A stretch of 64,000 nt of DNA from Ophioderma brevispina (GCA_023653785.1 JAMKCH010007089.1:1-64000), one strand, 5' to 3'. Shown: positions 22,500 through 34,244, counted from the stretch's first letter. Notes: generated by a model from the letters alone, not told the origin. Made by a program: numbers and translations.

Positions 22500-24900
22500 G
22501 TGGGGTCAATGAATAAGTTATTTAAACGAAATTATGAAATTTGATCAATGGATTTTTCCTGGATTTTTCTATAACGCATTTTGTAATATTTCATTGATTT
22601 TCCCCAGAAAACGCATCATGTCCATCCCACAATGCACCAGTTATGGGAATTTTCACCTCAATAGTATTCCACAAAAATCCTATTCTTATCCTTGGCCTTG
22701 ACATGAAACTAAGGGAGGGCAGTCTGACCTTTGTGTCAAGGTTTCAAGGTGACCCAAAATGTAAAAGGTCATCTAGAGGTCAATATGCGTAGAAATGCAC
22801 TATGACCACCGGGTTTGGTCAGACGGACCGCTGACCTAAGCACAGATCAAATCTGAGGCCAAATGTCACATACATAGGTCAAAGGTCATACACATGGAAT
22901 TCAATAGTGATCATAAATGATTCGTGATCCTTAAACTTCTTGAACATTTTTTATCCCTAAGTACAGTATAAACACTTTGCAAGGCATTATGGGATTGGTT
23001 CAAAACACCCTGCCGTTTGATTCTTTACATTCTATGCACTTTTTAATTTAACTTTGGCCTTGTTCTAGCTCTCTGCTTTACCTTTATTATGTTCGTTCTA
23101 GAATGTTTGCCCTGTTTTTCGCAATGTATCGCCTCTCTGCAACATCATTTTATCTCTAAAGTTTCCAACATCAACACATGCCATATGACTCACATTGTAG
23201 TTCCTTTATGTGCCGGAAAGGCCAGGGTGATGCACGAGACTTCAAATATGAAATGTATACGCATGAGATACTGTCATACTCAATCTACCCGTCAAATAAC
23301 CAACAATGATGAATGACATACGACATATATAACATCTTTAGTCGTAATAACTACCGGCTCATATAGCCCGTACCAAATTCATGACGAAGAATTAAGTTAC
23401 GGGCTGGGTTGCTCAAGACAGCTGCTCATACTGTCTCTTAGTATGGGACTCGGTGCAAAATTGAAGAAAAATCAGGTCGACGCCAAATACAATGCAAATA
23501 TCGTGTGTATGCTGGAATGAAACATTGAAGTCAGATATTAAGTCTATAAACATTATAAATGTGCAAGCAGAGTAATTTGAGATTCGACAGAAATAGGCAA
23601 ATTATGCCACGAACTACACGTTTACTAAGAGTAACGTTTCTCTGTTTATGAAATTGTTACATGAGCATGTGATTCAAGATCTCTTTTGACATGTAGGAAC
23701 TCGCTTAGTGGAACATGAGAACGAAGGCAATTTATTTAAGTTTAAAATTATAAGACCAATCAATCATTTAGATATAATAAAAAGTTATGTTAAGTTTAGT
23801 TGTATCAATGTGTAACGCAATTGGATGAGATATATGAAATGGATTCAGGTGACTTAAAACTTTCCCCGCTCTATTTTCACATCTTTGTCTTTCTTTAATT
23901 TAATATGAACCCATTCAGTGGATGATATAAGTCATCCGCTGATCTTCCACAATGCCCTGTGGATGATACAAGTTATCCTCTGTTCTTACATAAATACCTT
24001 CTAATATTTCAGCATGTTCATAGGCAGGTGCTTTTTACACTCTATATTTAGAGAGTGTTGACATGGGTGTGCGAATGATTGGCTGTGGGCCTGCGAGAGC
24101 ATTAGAGTACGTTACGACAGGTGGCAAAAATATGCAATGAAATATGAGTATGTATTACTTGACATCCGACATGTTTTAGTTTTCGCGCCACTGGGTTCTT
24201 TTGGTAGGATTTTTGTGTGAAATCGATTGCTAAACAATCAAAGATTCATCAGACAATACTTCTATTTTGTTCTGTGAACAACTTACAAATATGCACACGT
24301 CGTGTAAAAGCAATTGTCTTACCTTTTCGAAAGCTTTGGCATATCAGTTTCCAATAATTTCTGACCACTTTGTCTTCAACTCGTAATCATTCCCGATCAA
24401 TGATTATTCTCTCATGTAACATACCTTGTATTGTTATGTACTCTCTCCAGTCCTTGTACTTGTATTGACCATGCAAACAATGAATGCTTATAATAGTGCA
24501 GACCAGGTCATACGTCATGAGGACTAAAAACATAGGTGACCCACTTTTGCAGGCCCGGGAACGAGTCGCAGTTACAATATCCCTTTTTACAAAAAAAAAA
24601 AAGAGTTGTTGTGAATGCCAGTTAATCACATGGAAGGTCAGTCAGTGGGTTCAAGACCTTGTTTGTTATGCCGTGCTATTCAAATTCACCCAACCATAGT
24701 GAGCAGTCAGCTGTGTACATAAAGCACGGGTAACTGTTGGCATTCCAGTCTTTTGTCTGCTTGGAGGTAGAGGGTGCCTCGAGGTGTCATGTGGTGGTAT
24801 GAAGCATTTTTGTCAGACATAAAATCCTTCACTTGGCAAGTGGGATTAGTCCATGTGAAGGCAACTGGAGTCATACTTGCTTTTTTTTGTTAAGGATGAA
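22500..24900. other. Mostly featureless; one perfect DR1 hormone-receptor-like site
   Basis: No gene or transposon recognised. At 22876-22888 there is AGGTCA-A-AGGTCA, a textbook DR1. Several additional AGGTCA half-sites occur between 22700 and 22890. A short duplicated word (GTGGATGATAYAAGTTATCC type) occurs at 23928-23980. Confidence 0.4.
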
Positions 24901-24943
24901 TGAGCTGGGGATTTGGATGTTTCTGACTGGCTATGGCTCTGAT

Positions 24944-24974
24944 CATGGAGGTAGGAGAGAAGGAGAAAGCTCTT
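24944..24974 (+). repeat. Conserved purine-rich motif, occurrence 1
   Basis: GGAGGTAGGAGAGAAGGAGA followed by AAGCTCT. It is repeated at 26632-26661 (plus) and 28134-28162 (minus) with almost no change, although flanking DNA does not align. Confidence 0.8.
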
Positions 24975-25209
24975 CCCTAATTGCATTACGCAACGCGAAT
25001 TATCCCAATTATATCACTTGGCAACCATTGTAAAAGCAGTAACCATCAAGGCCGCTTCTCGGCATGGAGTACTCTTTCATGTTCCATGATCATCGCCGAC
25101 AGAAGCGGGGCACGCTCAGTTGAACAATATATGACCTGTGCGCAGAAAGGTATAGTCCCCGCCTGCGCCGTGATTTGTTTACATGTGGAGATGAAACAAA
25201 GATGATTGA

Positions 25210-26600
25210 GAGGTCGATTGGCTAGCCGAAATTTCTGAGTATTTCAGTCCAAAATCGGAGTAGCAATGTTCCTAAGAATGATTTACATTGAGTCTTTTTT
25301 TGAAACGTTGGATTTTTTGGTAACGCCGTAGTTCTTAAAGTAATGATATTTGGAGACAATCTAACTTGATTGGAAGAAAATGCCGTAAATCTAAACAATT
25401 ACCCAAACTTGGACATGCCTGATTTGCACGTTTTCTCAATTTTTGTCCCAAGTTGTCATATTGTTACCACAGCCAATTGTAAGTTATTTAAGCAGATAAT
25501 GATAATAAAATTGGATCGATTAAGTCCAATTAATTGTTCGAGCTATGGAGTTGGCAAAAATATTGGCTGAGACGCAGTCCGAGCCCACTATTTTAAAACT
25601 CATAGCGAGCCCCATTACTTGGCGTTAATCATCCAATTTTAAATCATTCATGTTTTGGATCCGATATTTTCACACATATGGACTCCCCAAAACATGATAA
25701 TGGTAAAAATTGGTGCATTTTGTTATAAAAACATCAAGTTTTGCAGAGAGGTAGGGATTAAATTTGGAAAACAAAGTGATTGGAACCACCTGCACATGTC
25801 AAGTTCAATGTCACCTAGAGTTCACAAAAGGTCAAATGAGGTTAAAATACATTAAAGCATACAGAATAAGGTTGCATAACTCTAACACATCATAAACATT
25901 TTCATAGATCTATTCGTGACATACATTTCGACTTAATCAAAGAGGGTCTTCTTCATTTAAAGGGACACGAGGATATTTTCTGAGGATACAAATTTGTATA
26001 AATTTGAACTTTGTTGTAGAATACCAACCGAGGACATTTCGTAGGTTTATTGAAAAAAGAAAAGAAAACAAAAAAGTAAGTTTTGAACTTGCCTGCTGTC
26101 CTGGTCGGCCCCATAAGCAAGCATACTCGGATATCTGTCATGCACGACAGAAAATACAAAAGCATATTATTACACGAAGATGGCTTTTACGGCTTATTCC
26201 CTCCAGGTTTGATTTAATATATTGGTAATTTTTTTTTTAAAAATGGGAGGCCATATTTTGCTGGAAATGTCCTCTTATCTCTTTAACATTAACATAACCA
26301 TGAACATTTCATTGAAGAGATACAGGGACATAGCTCACTGGGGATACATTTCGGTGAATTTGTTTGAAAATGCTACAAGTCATATCACATTTTAATCACC
26401 AAAAGCCACAAAATAGAACAATCGGATTCATATATTTTATACTTTTACACTGTGACGGTCAATGTTTTAAAGGGAAAATCATAGTGCTGTGTCTGGGGGC
26501 ATGAATACATAGTTTTGGGTCATGAAGGGGGTAGCAGGTCAAAGTAGGCCAGGTTAGAACAAACCACAGCGGTATGCATTTAAGGAATCTTGAATTTTAT
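25210..26600. other. No recognisable feature
   Basis: AT-rich DNA with short ORFs of unremarkable composition. No repeat structure was seen. Confidence 0.4.
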
Positions 26601-26631
26601 GAGCAGAAGCACTCAATTGAGTACAATGGGC

Positions 26632-26661
26632 CATAGAGGTAGGAGAGAAGGAGAAAGCTCT
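26632..26661 (+). repeat. Conserved purine-rich motif, occurrence 2
   Basis: This carries the same core as at 24944 (GAGGTAGGAGAGAAGGAGAA then AGCTCT). It directly abuts the left end of the fold-back MITE at 26655. It forms an inverted pair with the occurrence at 28134-28162. Confidence 0.8.
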
Positions 26662-27187
26662 ATTAAAGCAATAATAGCACATTTTTTTGAAGAGCGCCCC
26701 CAATTCTTTAAAAATTTTGAGATTTTTACACAGTTGCATTGGTAAATGGCAAGTAAAGTTTACCTGTGAATGGTTAAGCTCGAAAATGTCTATGTGTCAC
26801 AAACGAAGGAATTTTGTAATAAGAATAATTATTATCGGAGATCTCCGATAATAATTCAACGGCTGCTGCAAACAGCCTTCCAACGTGAAATAGCCGGGAA
26901 ACAGCGCCATGTACGTGTCTACGCTCATCCATTAGTTGTTTTATTGGTTCAGGCAAGTTAAGTTAGGGGTTATTTTCTCAAGGTGGCACTATTTCATCAT
27001 GGACGGACATAAACGTAGAATTTCTAGCTCTGCCGTTAAGTCCAATCTGGGATCCCAATTCTAATGACAAAATCGATTATTTTTGATAAATACACATTGT
27101 TTAGCATTCTCGTTCGCAGGTATAGTTCCCAAGACAATTACCAACGTAACTGTGCCAAAATATAAAATTTTGAAATGTGCCATTATT

Positions 27188-27190
<3 letters not shown>
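26655..27190. mobile_element. Fold-back MITE, copy 2, inverted relative to copy 1
   Basis: This is the reverse complement of 20233-20776 over nearly its whole length, with ends TTAAAGCAATAATAGCACAT and GTGCCATTATTG. Its internal palindrome is TTATTATCGGAGATCTCCGA. The right end has lost about 22 bp of the terminal repeat (the GAAGAGCGCCCCC word) and runs straight into a 63-T tract. Confidence 0.87.

Positions 27191-27251
<61 letters not shown>
27189..27251. repeat. 63-base T run
   Basis: An uninterrupted homopolymer at the right end of the fold-back MITE. On the minus strand it is a poly-A tract. The exact length is likely unreliable. Confidence 0.95.
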
Positions 27252-27557
27252 CAGAGAACCATCTTAAATGATTGAGGTTTGACTTTAATTGGGTGCTTTG
27301 CTCCCCCCAAAAAAATATTGCTCAAGTAAGTTAATATATGCGAATCCCCTTCTTCATCCCGACAGTATCCGCTCTGTGAAATGTTGCCCCCAAGATGTAT
27401 TGAAAACCAAAATGGCAAAAATAAATTGATATAGGGCCAGGCCTAGCTCTAGGCCTACTCGTTGATATGCTCCATTGATAACAGAATTTATTCATCTGTA
27501 TATTTCCTAAAAACATGAATACTATAAAATAGATTTTGATTACATTGCAAATAACAA

Positions 27558-28060
27558 CGTACTACGAGATCATGCAATGTTAATGCTGAATGCATGTGCA
27601 TCAACATTGCATCGATGTACATTACAATGCTGTGGTAAATATGGCAATGGGACGTCCATTTTAACATTTCGTCTCCAAATATCATACTTCAAGAAATACG
27701 GCGTAACAAAACATTCAAGTTTTTAAAACCTGAAAAGTACGAGTAAAAACTAGAAGCAATGTAACTCATCTTAGGAACATGCTATCTCCTACTATTAATA
27801 AATGACCTCAAATGATCTCAAATGATCTCAAATGACCCCAAAAGACCTTATTTGACCTTGAAGATGATTGACGGTGACGTCGTTCCATATCTTAAAATAA
27901 TCAATAATCAGTATTTAATTTGAAACATTTATGCCAAGTTTCATGCTTTTATAAAGAAACACACAATTCTTACAATATATGTCGCTATCTGCTTAACTAT
28001 GTACATCGATGCAATGTTGATGCACATGCATTCAGCATTAATATTGATCTTGTGTTGGTA
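27558..28060. repeat. Inverted repeat with 55-60 bp arms
   Basis: The sequence around GTTAATGCTGAATGCATGTG at 27578 and onward through CATCAACATTGCATCGATGT is repeated in reverse complement at 27999-28055. The arms enclose about 370 bp, including a short array of AAATGATCTC units (27803-27850). Confidence 0.75.
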
Positions 28061-28133
28061 TTGTACCAATACAATATTTTTACGACCTGTTTTACGAGCG
28101 CGGCGATGATCTTCGGTCAAAGGGGTTTTGAAA

Positions 28134-28162
28134 GAGCTTTCTCCTTCTCTCCTACCTCCATG
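28134..28162 (-). repeat. Conserved purine-rich motif, occurrence 3
   Basis: Reverse complement of the motif at 24944 and 26632. With the 26632 copy it forms inverted ends around a 1.5 kb block. Confidence 0.8.
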
Positions 28163-28518
28163 CTCTGATCAAATGAGGAACGGGTCACTTCGACTTGTTC
28201 CTGGGTTTGTGAAAGTGGGTCTCACATATGTATACCAATTATAATCATGTTTATTTAATATGTCCACCAGAGAAATACCTATAATGTTATGTATTTTTAT
28301 ATGTCTTTGATCACTTGATTATTTAATAAAGGCAGTTTGCTTAAATAAAAAGGCATTTTTGCACGTCTCCTCCTATCTCGTATATAAACACCCTCAAAAC
28401 ATTTTTAGATTTTGTGTCAATTATTTAAACATTTGAACTCAGTATAGTGTAAAAATTTCCTGCTTCACGCTTAACACAAATTTCAACACAATGTACCAAA
28501 AGTTTATAGTTCATGAGG

Positions 28519-29493
28519 CGAGCAAATTTCGGTATCCTGAAAGGGGACAAAACGACACTTATTATGCAGCCTCAGTATACCATGGCCAACACAAAAATGC
28601 ATGATAGCATTTCTGGAATGATAGCTATAGCCAGGTAGGAGTTACCAAGGTTTATACAGGTGGAAAATTTTTTAAATTGCTTCAATCATGTTGAATGGTT
28701 TACCACATTATTTGGTTGATCATAAGGATTCCAAAAGGTATGGTTTGTACTAAATACAGGCTAAAGTGTTCTAGTTATAGGCTTAAACAGCAAAAATCCA
28801 TAAAAAGGTCATTTTCAATTGCACAGGGATCAAATTTTATAAAGTTGCTCTGATTTGGATAAAATATGGTGCATATTATTGGTGGAGCTCATAGAATTAA
28901 AATAATAGTTTTAACTATGTAAAATGCTTAGTTCCCAATGTAGGGGGCAACAAAGTATGTATTTAATATTAAGATTCTGTATGTACTTTAAAGAAAGAGG
29001 GCCCTTATGGAAAGCAGTGCTGGATCATTGATTGAGGTTACCCTCTATAAAACAGTTTTAATAAATAAATAAATAAATAAATAAATAAAATAAAAGGATT
29101 AAAATAAGGAATAGTTTTGACTGTATAGAATGCTTAGTTACCAATGTACGGGGCAACAAAGGTCTACGTTCATTGTATTCAATGGGGCTTTACCTTGTTT
29201 ACTTTAAACACTCAAAAACTATTCCTTATTTTAATCCTATGAGCTCCGTCAATCATTTGCACCACTTTTTAACCAAATAGGAGCAACTTTAAAAATGGAC
29301 CCCTGTACAACTGAAATTTGATACAACCGTTTGACCTGTTTTGCTGTTAAACTATACCTTTTTGGAATCCTTATGGTTGAACAAATGATGTGACCTACTT
29401 TGACCCCTGTGTAATCCTTGATTGTCCTTGATAGTGTACTGAGGCTGAATAATAAGTATCGTTTTGTCCTCTTTCAGGATACCAATTTGGCTA
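28519..29493. mobile_element. Large fold-back element
   Basis: The left arm beginning GGTATCCTGAAAGGGGACAA pairs with the right arm ending TTTTGTCCTCTTTCAGGATA. Pairing continues inwards (CCTCAGTATAC, AAGGATTCCAAAAGGTAT, AAGTTGCTC..TTTGG, GGTGGAGCTCATA), giving arms of roughly 400 bp at modest identity. The centre holds an (AAAT)n tract (29063-29090), a direct repeat of AATGCTTAGTTNCCAATGTA (28928 and 29128) and a nested smaller hairpin. There is no coding capacity. It is non-autonomous. Confidence 0.82.
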
Positions 29494-29876
29494 AAATGTC
29501 CTGATGGCTTAGGGACTGTTTATCTTTATTCGAGTTCATCTTGAGGTCTTGTATGTTCTGTAAATGGTATATCCTTACTACGACTGTTAAACACTGTTTA
29601 GGATTTTCTAAAGAAAATATGCAGGAGGGATAAATTCATGTTTAAAAATAGCCGGCTTAATGTAGGTCACACCTTCATAATAGGGTTATAAATGAGTATT
29701 TTAGTCCCGAAATCATAATCTTTGGGTCCAACAACTGGAAAAAGAAGAAGAAGAAAAAAACATTTTGATAGTATTTGACAGCGTTACTATGGAGTTCCAC
29801 CCCAATTGCCAATGTTAATAGGTTACAGATACAGGTTAGTATGCATATTTCAAGGACTAGCTGACAAAAAACAGTA

Positions 29877-30453
29877 ATGCAACACACTAGTTCTCAATCG
29901 ACACAGGCTATGCAAGAAACCTCTGATAATAATAGAACCCGGGGTTCAATGGACCTTAACAGCACAACAAATATTCATTTACAGATGGTATCTGTTATTC
30001 TAAAAAAACACAGGTCAGCACATGTTGCGAAAACAAAGAGTTTGCACTTCTATGCAGAAAAGCTGGGAACGAGAAATCAACAATGCAAATATAACGAAGA
30101 ATTGCAGAACGCAAATCGCACTTTGCTAAACCAACAAGCATATAAAGAGGGGAAGCAAATCAGGGTGCTGGGGCAGGCATAGGCAAGGCACCTTAAGGTC
30201 CATTTGGAACTCAAAACAACTATCATTAAAAGTACGTATTTTAACTCCAACGTCAAAGCAAATAGTCTTATACGTTTGCAGACAGTCTTCATAAACAAAT
30301 ATCTGTGCAATATTCTCAAAAATCTGGTTTCCAAACAAAATGACTAAAGAACTCAATCTATCCTGTGTCCTCGGAAAGGAAGCTGTCGAGAGGAGGACAC
30401 AGTGGACAATGCTGGTAGACATCATGTGTTCCAAAAGGAACAAAGGTGAATAA
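29877..30453 (+). pseudogene. Frameshifted ORF of unknown family
   Basis: Three consecutive open stretches in different frames read like one protein. From ATG 29877 to 30182 is a 101-residue Ser/Thr/Asn-rich then coiled-coil-like part (KYNEELQNANRTLLNQQAYK). From 30186 to about 30347 comes RHLKVHLELKTTIIK. From 30340 to 30453 comes LGKEAVERRTQWTMLVDIMC up to a stop. Two single-base shifts would link them. It is followed about 160 bp later by a retrotransposon-like 3' tail, so it may be part of a retroelement or a retrocopy. I do not recognise it. Confidence 0.45.
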
Positions 30454-30612
30454 GTAAAATAAGTCGGGTGATATAATTATACTTAGCTCTCTAGAAAGAA
30501 TTCCTTTATGCATAATTTAAAAACCGGCGTATGGTCAGTTACTGCTTTAAACCTTCAGGGATAATAATTTTTTTTAAAATCGATTATGATATATCGTAAT
30601 CGTAACAAGGGA

Positions 30613-30752
30613 AAGGCTACTTTACGGGCCTCATTGGCCTCCCAGCCTTTTCCTCCATAAAATGTTTCTTATATTGTTTTGTATTATGTCTAACCTGTAT
30701 GATTTTTATGGAAATAAATAAATCTTGAAATAAATCTTGAAATAAATCTTAA
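30613..30752 (+). repeat. Retrotransposon 3' UTR and tandem tail
   Basis: AAGGCTACTTTACGGGCCTC with a matching GGCCTCCCAGCCTTTTCCTC hairpin partner is followed by GAAATAAATAAATCTTG and repeats of AAATAAATCTTG. This layout (stem then simple tandem tail) is typical of LINE 3' ends. The body is missing or is the unknown ORF upstream. Confidence 0.6.
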
Positions 30753-30759
30753 TATTGCA

Positions 30760-33030
30760 TGCGTTATTGATAAAATATCAATTCCGGGCAACTTCCAGGC
30801 AAAATTAATTGTTTTTTTACACCTGGACAACAAGATATAATAAAGGTAAACACAATGACATTAATTTGGCAATAAATTTGAGATTTCCTAAGAATTGGCT
30901 GGATGTTGAAGATATCCATCAGTAGAATTGACACGTCACTAGTCTTTGTGGTGGGAAGCTTGGTGAATTATTTTACCAAATAGAATTAAATTCCTCCGAT
31001 CCACCTAGATGACCTTGCTTTTCAGCAGTTTGCTCAAACTCCTTTCTTAACGACAATGTACGAAAGCAGTTCTTGCGTTAAATAAACATCAATACTATGC
31101 AGAAACGAGCAAATTTTAGTTAACTGTTGACATTTATAATTTATAAAATTGTCAAATATAGTAAGTAGCTGTGTATAGATCACTTTTTAGCAATTTGATG
31201 AAATGTAATTGGGAGAAAAAGGGTACTCTTGAAACAATCTGCGGGTTTATTTACAGTATGGTATGACCTTTGAAAGCTGGAAGGGTGGGCTCGTTCCAAA
31301 TGCGAACGACCTAAAATTTGATCAAGGTACGATTCGTCAGGGACTTTAATTGAAATGCGAATGACCCAAAATTTGATAGAGGCACAATTCCTATCGGACA
31401 AAACGGTACTTAACAATACTCTTTAAGTGGAAATTGAGGTATCGTTATTTCTCAACCACAGGACCCGAGAGTGGAAATGGGTATTTCATCGTGTCGCGGG
31501 GAAGATTTTACGCCAATAACAACCCAACGATACAAGTACATTTCTCTCTCTCTTTCTCTCTTTCTTCCATTCTCCCTCTGCCCCACTCTCTCTCTCTCTC
31601 GCTCTGACAAACCTACACATTGTCAAAAACTCACAAGTGGTCGCATCGTTAACAAAAAAGTAAAGGCTATACTATCAATTCTGTTCAAGACAAACTTTCT
31701 TCTGGAAAAATCAAGCATCAATTTTGATATTAGTAATTCTTCACATCATGCTGGCATGTTCGAATTCTATGAAATTTTAGCTTCCAAATTGCCCACCAAC
31801 AGACTGTGAAATGAGACACCACTACAAAGTCGCTAGAGATGAGCTCTGGAGAAACAAAATCGCACTTTGCCTAATCTCCAATCTATGACATTTTGCAATT
31901 GACACACTTTTTATCATAAACAATTGCTTGGAAATGTGCATGCACGCAATGCAAAATTGAAATAGCTGCTTGGATAGCTGCTTTTTCCGCTTTCTTTTTC
32001 AATCAACAAGACTATGATATTTGTGTCAGTGTCATACAACACCAACACCAACACAAAACAATTGGTGAATGGAAAATAAGGTATCAGAGAAAATTCATAA
32101 GTTTAGGCTTTATTAAAGCAAATTTGAGAAACACGTATGATAAATGGCAGCTAATAGACATATATACGCCTTTCTAGGCTTAAACTCCCAATATCTTCCA
32201 GGCATTCGATGCGCCATGCCTATATGTGGTATAACCAGCACATAAAGGGCTTAAATAAAATTTTATCATGCGTGGTTTTGTGTTTCGCCTAAATCAATTG
32301 CCTCTTAAATTATACATAAGTTTGCATGTTTTGCTCCACATGCTTACTTGTTCATACATATACATACTGTATAAATGATTTCAACCTTTACATCATTCAT
32401 CATAGTTGCAGGTTAGGCATAACTGTACACAAACTATGATTTCGTAAGAAGAGGCACACTGCTACCACCATAAACGATGAAAAGGGTTAACTGAGATTGC
32501 TCCATAGATCAGAAAATTTAGAATTATAAACATTTCTCTCTATACGATCTACTTCAGAGATTTTTAGCGGTTTTGGATATGGTGGCAGCCATATTGGATT
32601 TTTAAAAAATGCCACGGCACCAATTTTTGCACACCCTCCAAAAATCATTAGCTTATGTCTTAATAAACTAAATTCTACCGATAGAAAAAGTCTGTACTCC
32701 TTTTCCTTCCTTCGGGCTGTATGCGCAAAGTTCCACCTGACTATTTGACCGCCAAGACGATGTTAGAACAAGTTTCAAGTTTATTCCTTATTGAAATACG
32801 TTTTACAAGGAATCGAACATTCTCAACAATATTGACTGAACCAATAAATAACCAAATATGTCATAAAAAATGGGGAAATCCATTGCGTTCTGTATGTGTT
32901 TTTTTGGGGATTCCAAATGATTATGCGGTAAGGTACTAGGATTGCTGAAAATTTAGCTCGGACATTTTTTGTCGGATGACCGTCTAGCTTGCGCAAAGTG
33001 TGCCATCAATCTTTCCTTCCTTTCCTGGTT
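30760..33030. other. Mostly featureless; CT tract and a short tandem duplication
   Basis: No gene recognised. A CT-rich microsatellite lies at 31546-31607. A 40-bp word (AATGCGAAYGACCYAAAATT...) is duplicated at 31297-31337 and 31353-31395. A GGTGGCAGCCATATTGGATT word near 32580-32600 resembles motifs common in invertebrate repeats. Confidence 0.45.
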
Positions 33031-33031
33031 G

Positions 33032-33300
33032 CCCAGGTCAAAATTCCAGTTGATCCCAGTTGAAAGTTATTAAATTTTCCATGACGGAACTAACGGGTTT
33101 CAACTGTTTTAACTGTTTGTAACTGATCTGAACTGAGTTCAACTGATCAGTAAAAACGTAGTTGAAAATTGTTCCATTTTCCTTCACGGAATCAACTGAT
33201 TCAACTGGATTCAACTGGATATTCAACTGGATCAACTGGATTTCATCTGGTTGCAGGTGAAAACCATTTCAACTGGGATCGACTGGAATTTTGACCTGGG
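33032..33300. mobile_element. 269-bp MITE made of CAACTG repeats
   Basis: Terminal inverted repeats begin CCCAGGTCAAAATTCCAGTY at both ends and run about 35 bp with one mismatch (TTGAT against CGAT), through GATCCCAGTTGAAA. The interior is built almost wholly from degenerate CAACTG/CAGTTG words, such as TTCAACTGGA repeated near 33195-33240. There is no ORF. The near-perfect ends suggest a fairly recent insertion, but no target duplication is clear. Confidence 0.9.
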
Positions 33301-33338
33301 TGAATTCTAATGGAGCTTTCAACTGACAGAGTTTACTT

Positions 33339-33693
33339 GTGTTATTCACTATAACAGGATATAATACGTTACGCAATTATTTTCATATCAGAACCTCTGG
33401 ACAAAACCAAGCAACACATTTCTTTTCAGCCGACAGGTGTTATTACGTTGAACGTGGAGGTGAGGTTTGGGCTGCCTGCGAACATGTACTTTGTCGACTC
33501 TGCGGACATCACCAGATCACCAATCTTTTCTATTATCGCGTCTATGCGTCTATCGCATGTATATTCGTGTCACTTCATAAAAAGTTTTAGACGATTCTAT
33601 TCATGCTGGGAGGTTGTAATGTGTTTATCCAGGAATAACAATACGACTTCCGTGGCGTGGATTGAGGCCAACGTTTTTCCTAGCCTCACCTGA
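33339..33693 (+). repeat. Block with a diverged second copy at 43880-45110
   Basis: TATCAGAACCT..GACAAAAC, GAGGTTTGGGC, ACCAGAT, ATTATCGCG, TTATTCGTGTCA and AGACGRTTYTATTCA words are shared in order with the later copy. A pyrimidine-rich stretch ending TTCTTTTCAG at 33420-33429 could be a splice acceptor. Following frames include VITLNVEVRFGLPANMYFVD, which looks protein-like. In the second copy the same frame is broken. It may be an old exon or a repeat. Confidence 0.5.
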
Positions 33694-33815
33694 AGATTGG
33701 TTGGCATTCACAACATTTACTGTTCTAGTATCGAGTGATAAATCAAGATTTTAGAACGATATTCATCTGTGTTTTAACCCTAAAAGAGCCTGGCTTTTTG
33801 GACCATCTCACCGTC

Positions 33816-34130
33816 GGGGGGGGGGGGGGGGGATCCCCCCTAGTATCTCGGAAACGGGTGGATGAACTATCATATGTGTGATACCAATGGATAGCTGTAA
33901 CCCTCCCGAGTCCATTGATACCAAAAAAGTACAAACATACATTGTATGACGTCAAAGTGAATGCGAAAAAATTTTAAAAAATCGCAAAATTCATGGTTTT
34001 TCGCATGGGAAATATGTTTTCCGCACGCAGTGCGCGATTACGTAACGCCGTGTCATAACCGTAGTTCCGATTTTGTCCAAAATGGCTTTACATCGAGCGC
34101 AATGCTTCAAGAAAAAAGTAATGTAGTTTT
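33816..34130. mobile_element. Poly-G family element, single arm
   Basis: A G17/C6 palindrome (33816-33840) is followed by GATACCAATGGATAGCTGTA, TCCATTGATACCAAAAAAG and TATGACGTCAAAGTG, matching the arm of the fold-back element at 18001-18563. No mirrored arm was found on the right before the satellite block begins near 34245. Confidence 0.65.
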
Positions 34131-34244
34131 CGGCATGAAACATAACAAATAACATGCCTTGTTTTCGATTTCATATACATATGTTACCATTCATAAAGTG
34201 GTTTCGAAAATTCGTTTACCTATATGAATCAAATTTCATAACAG

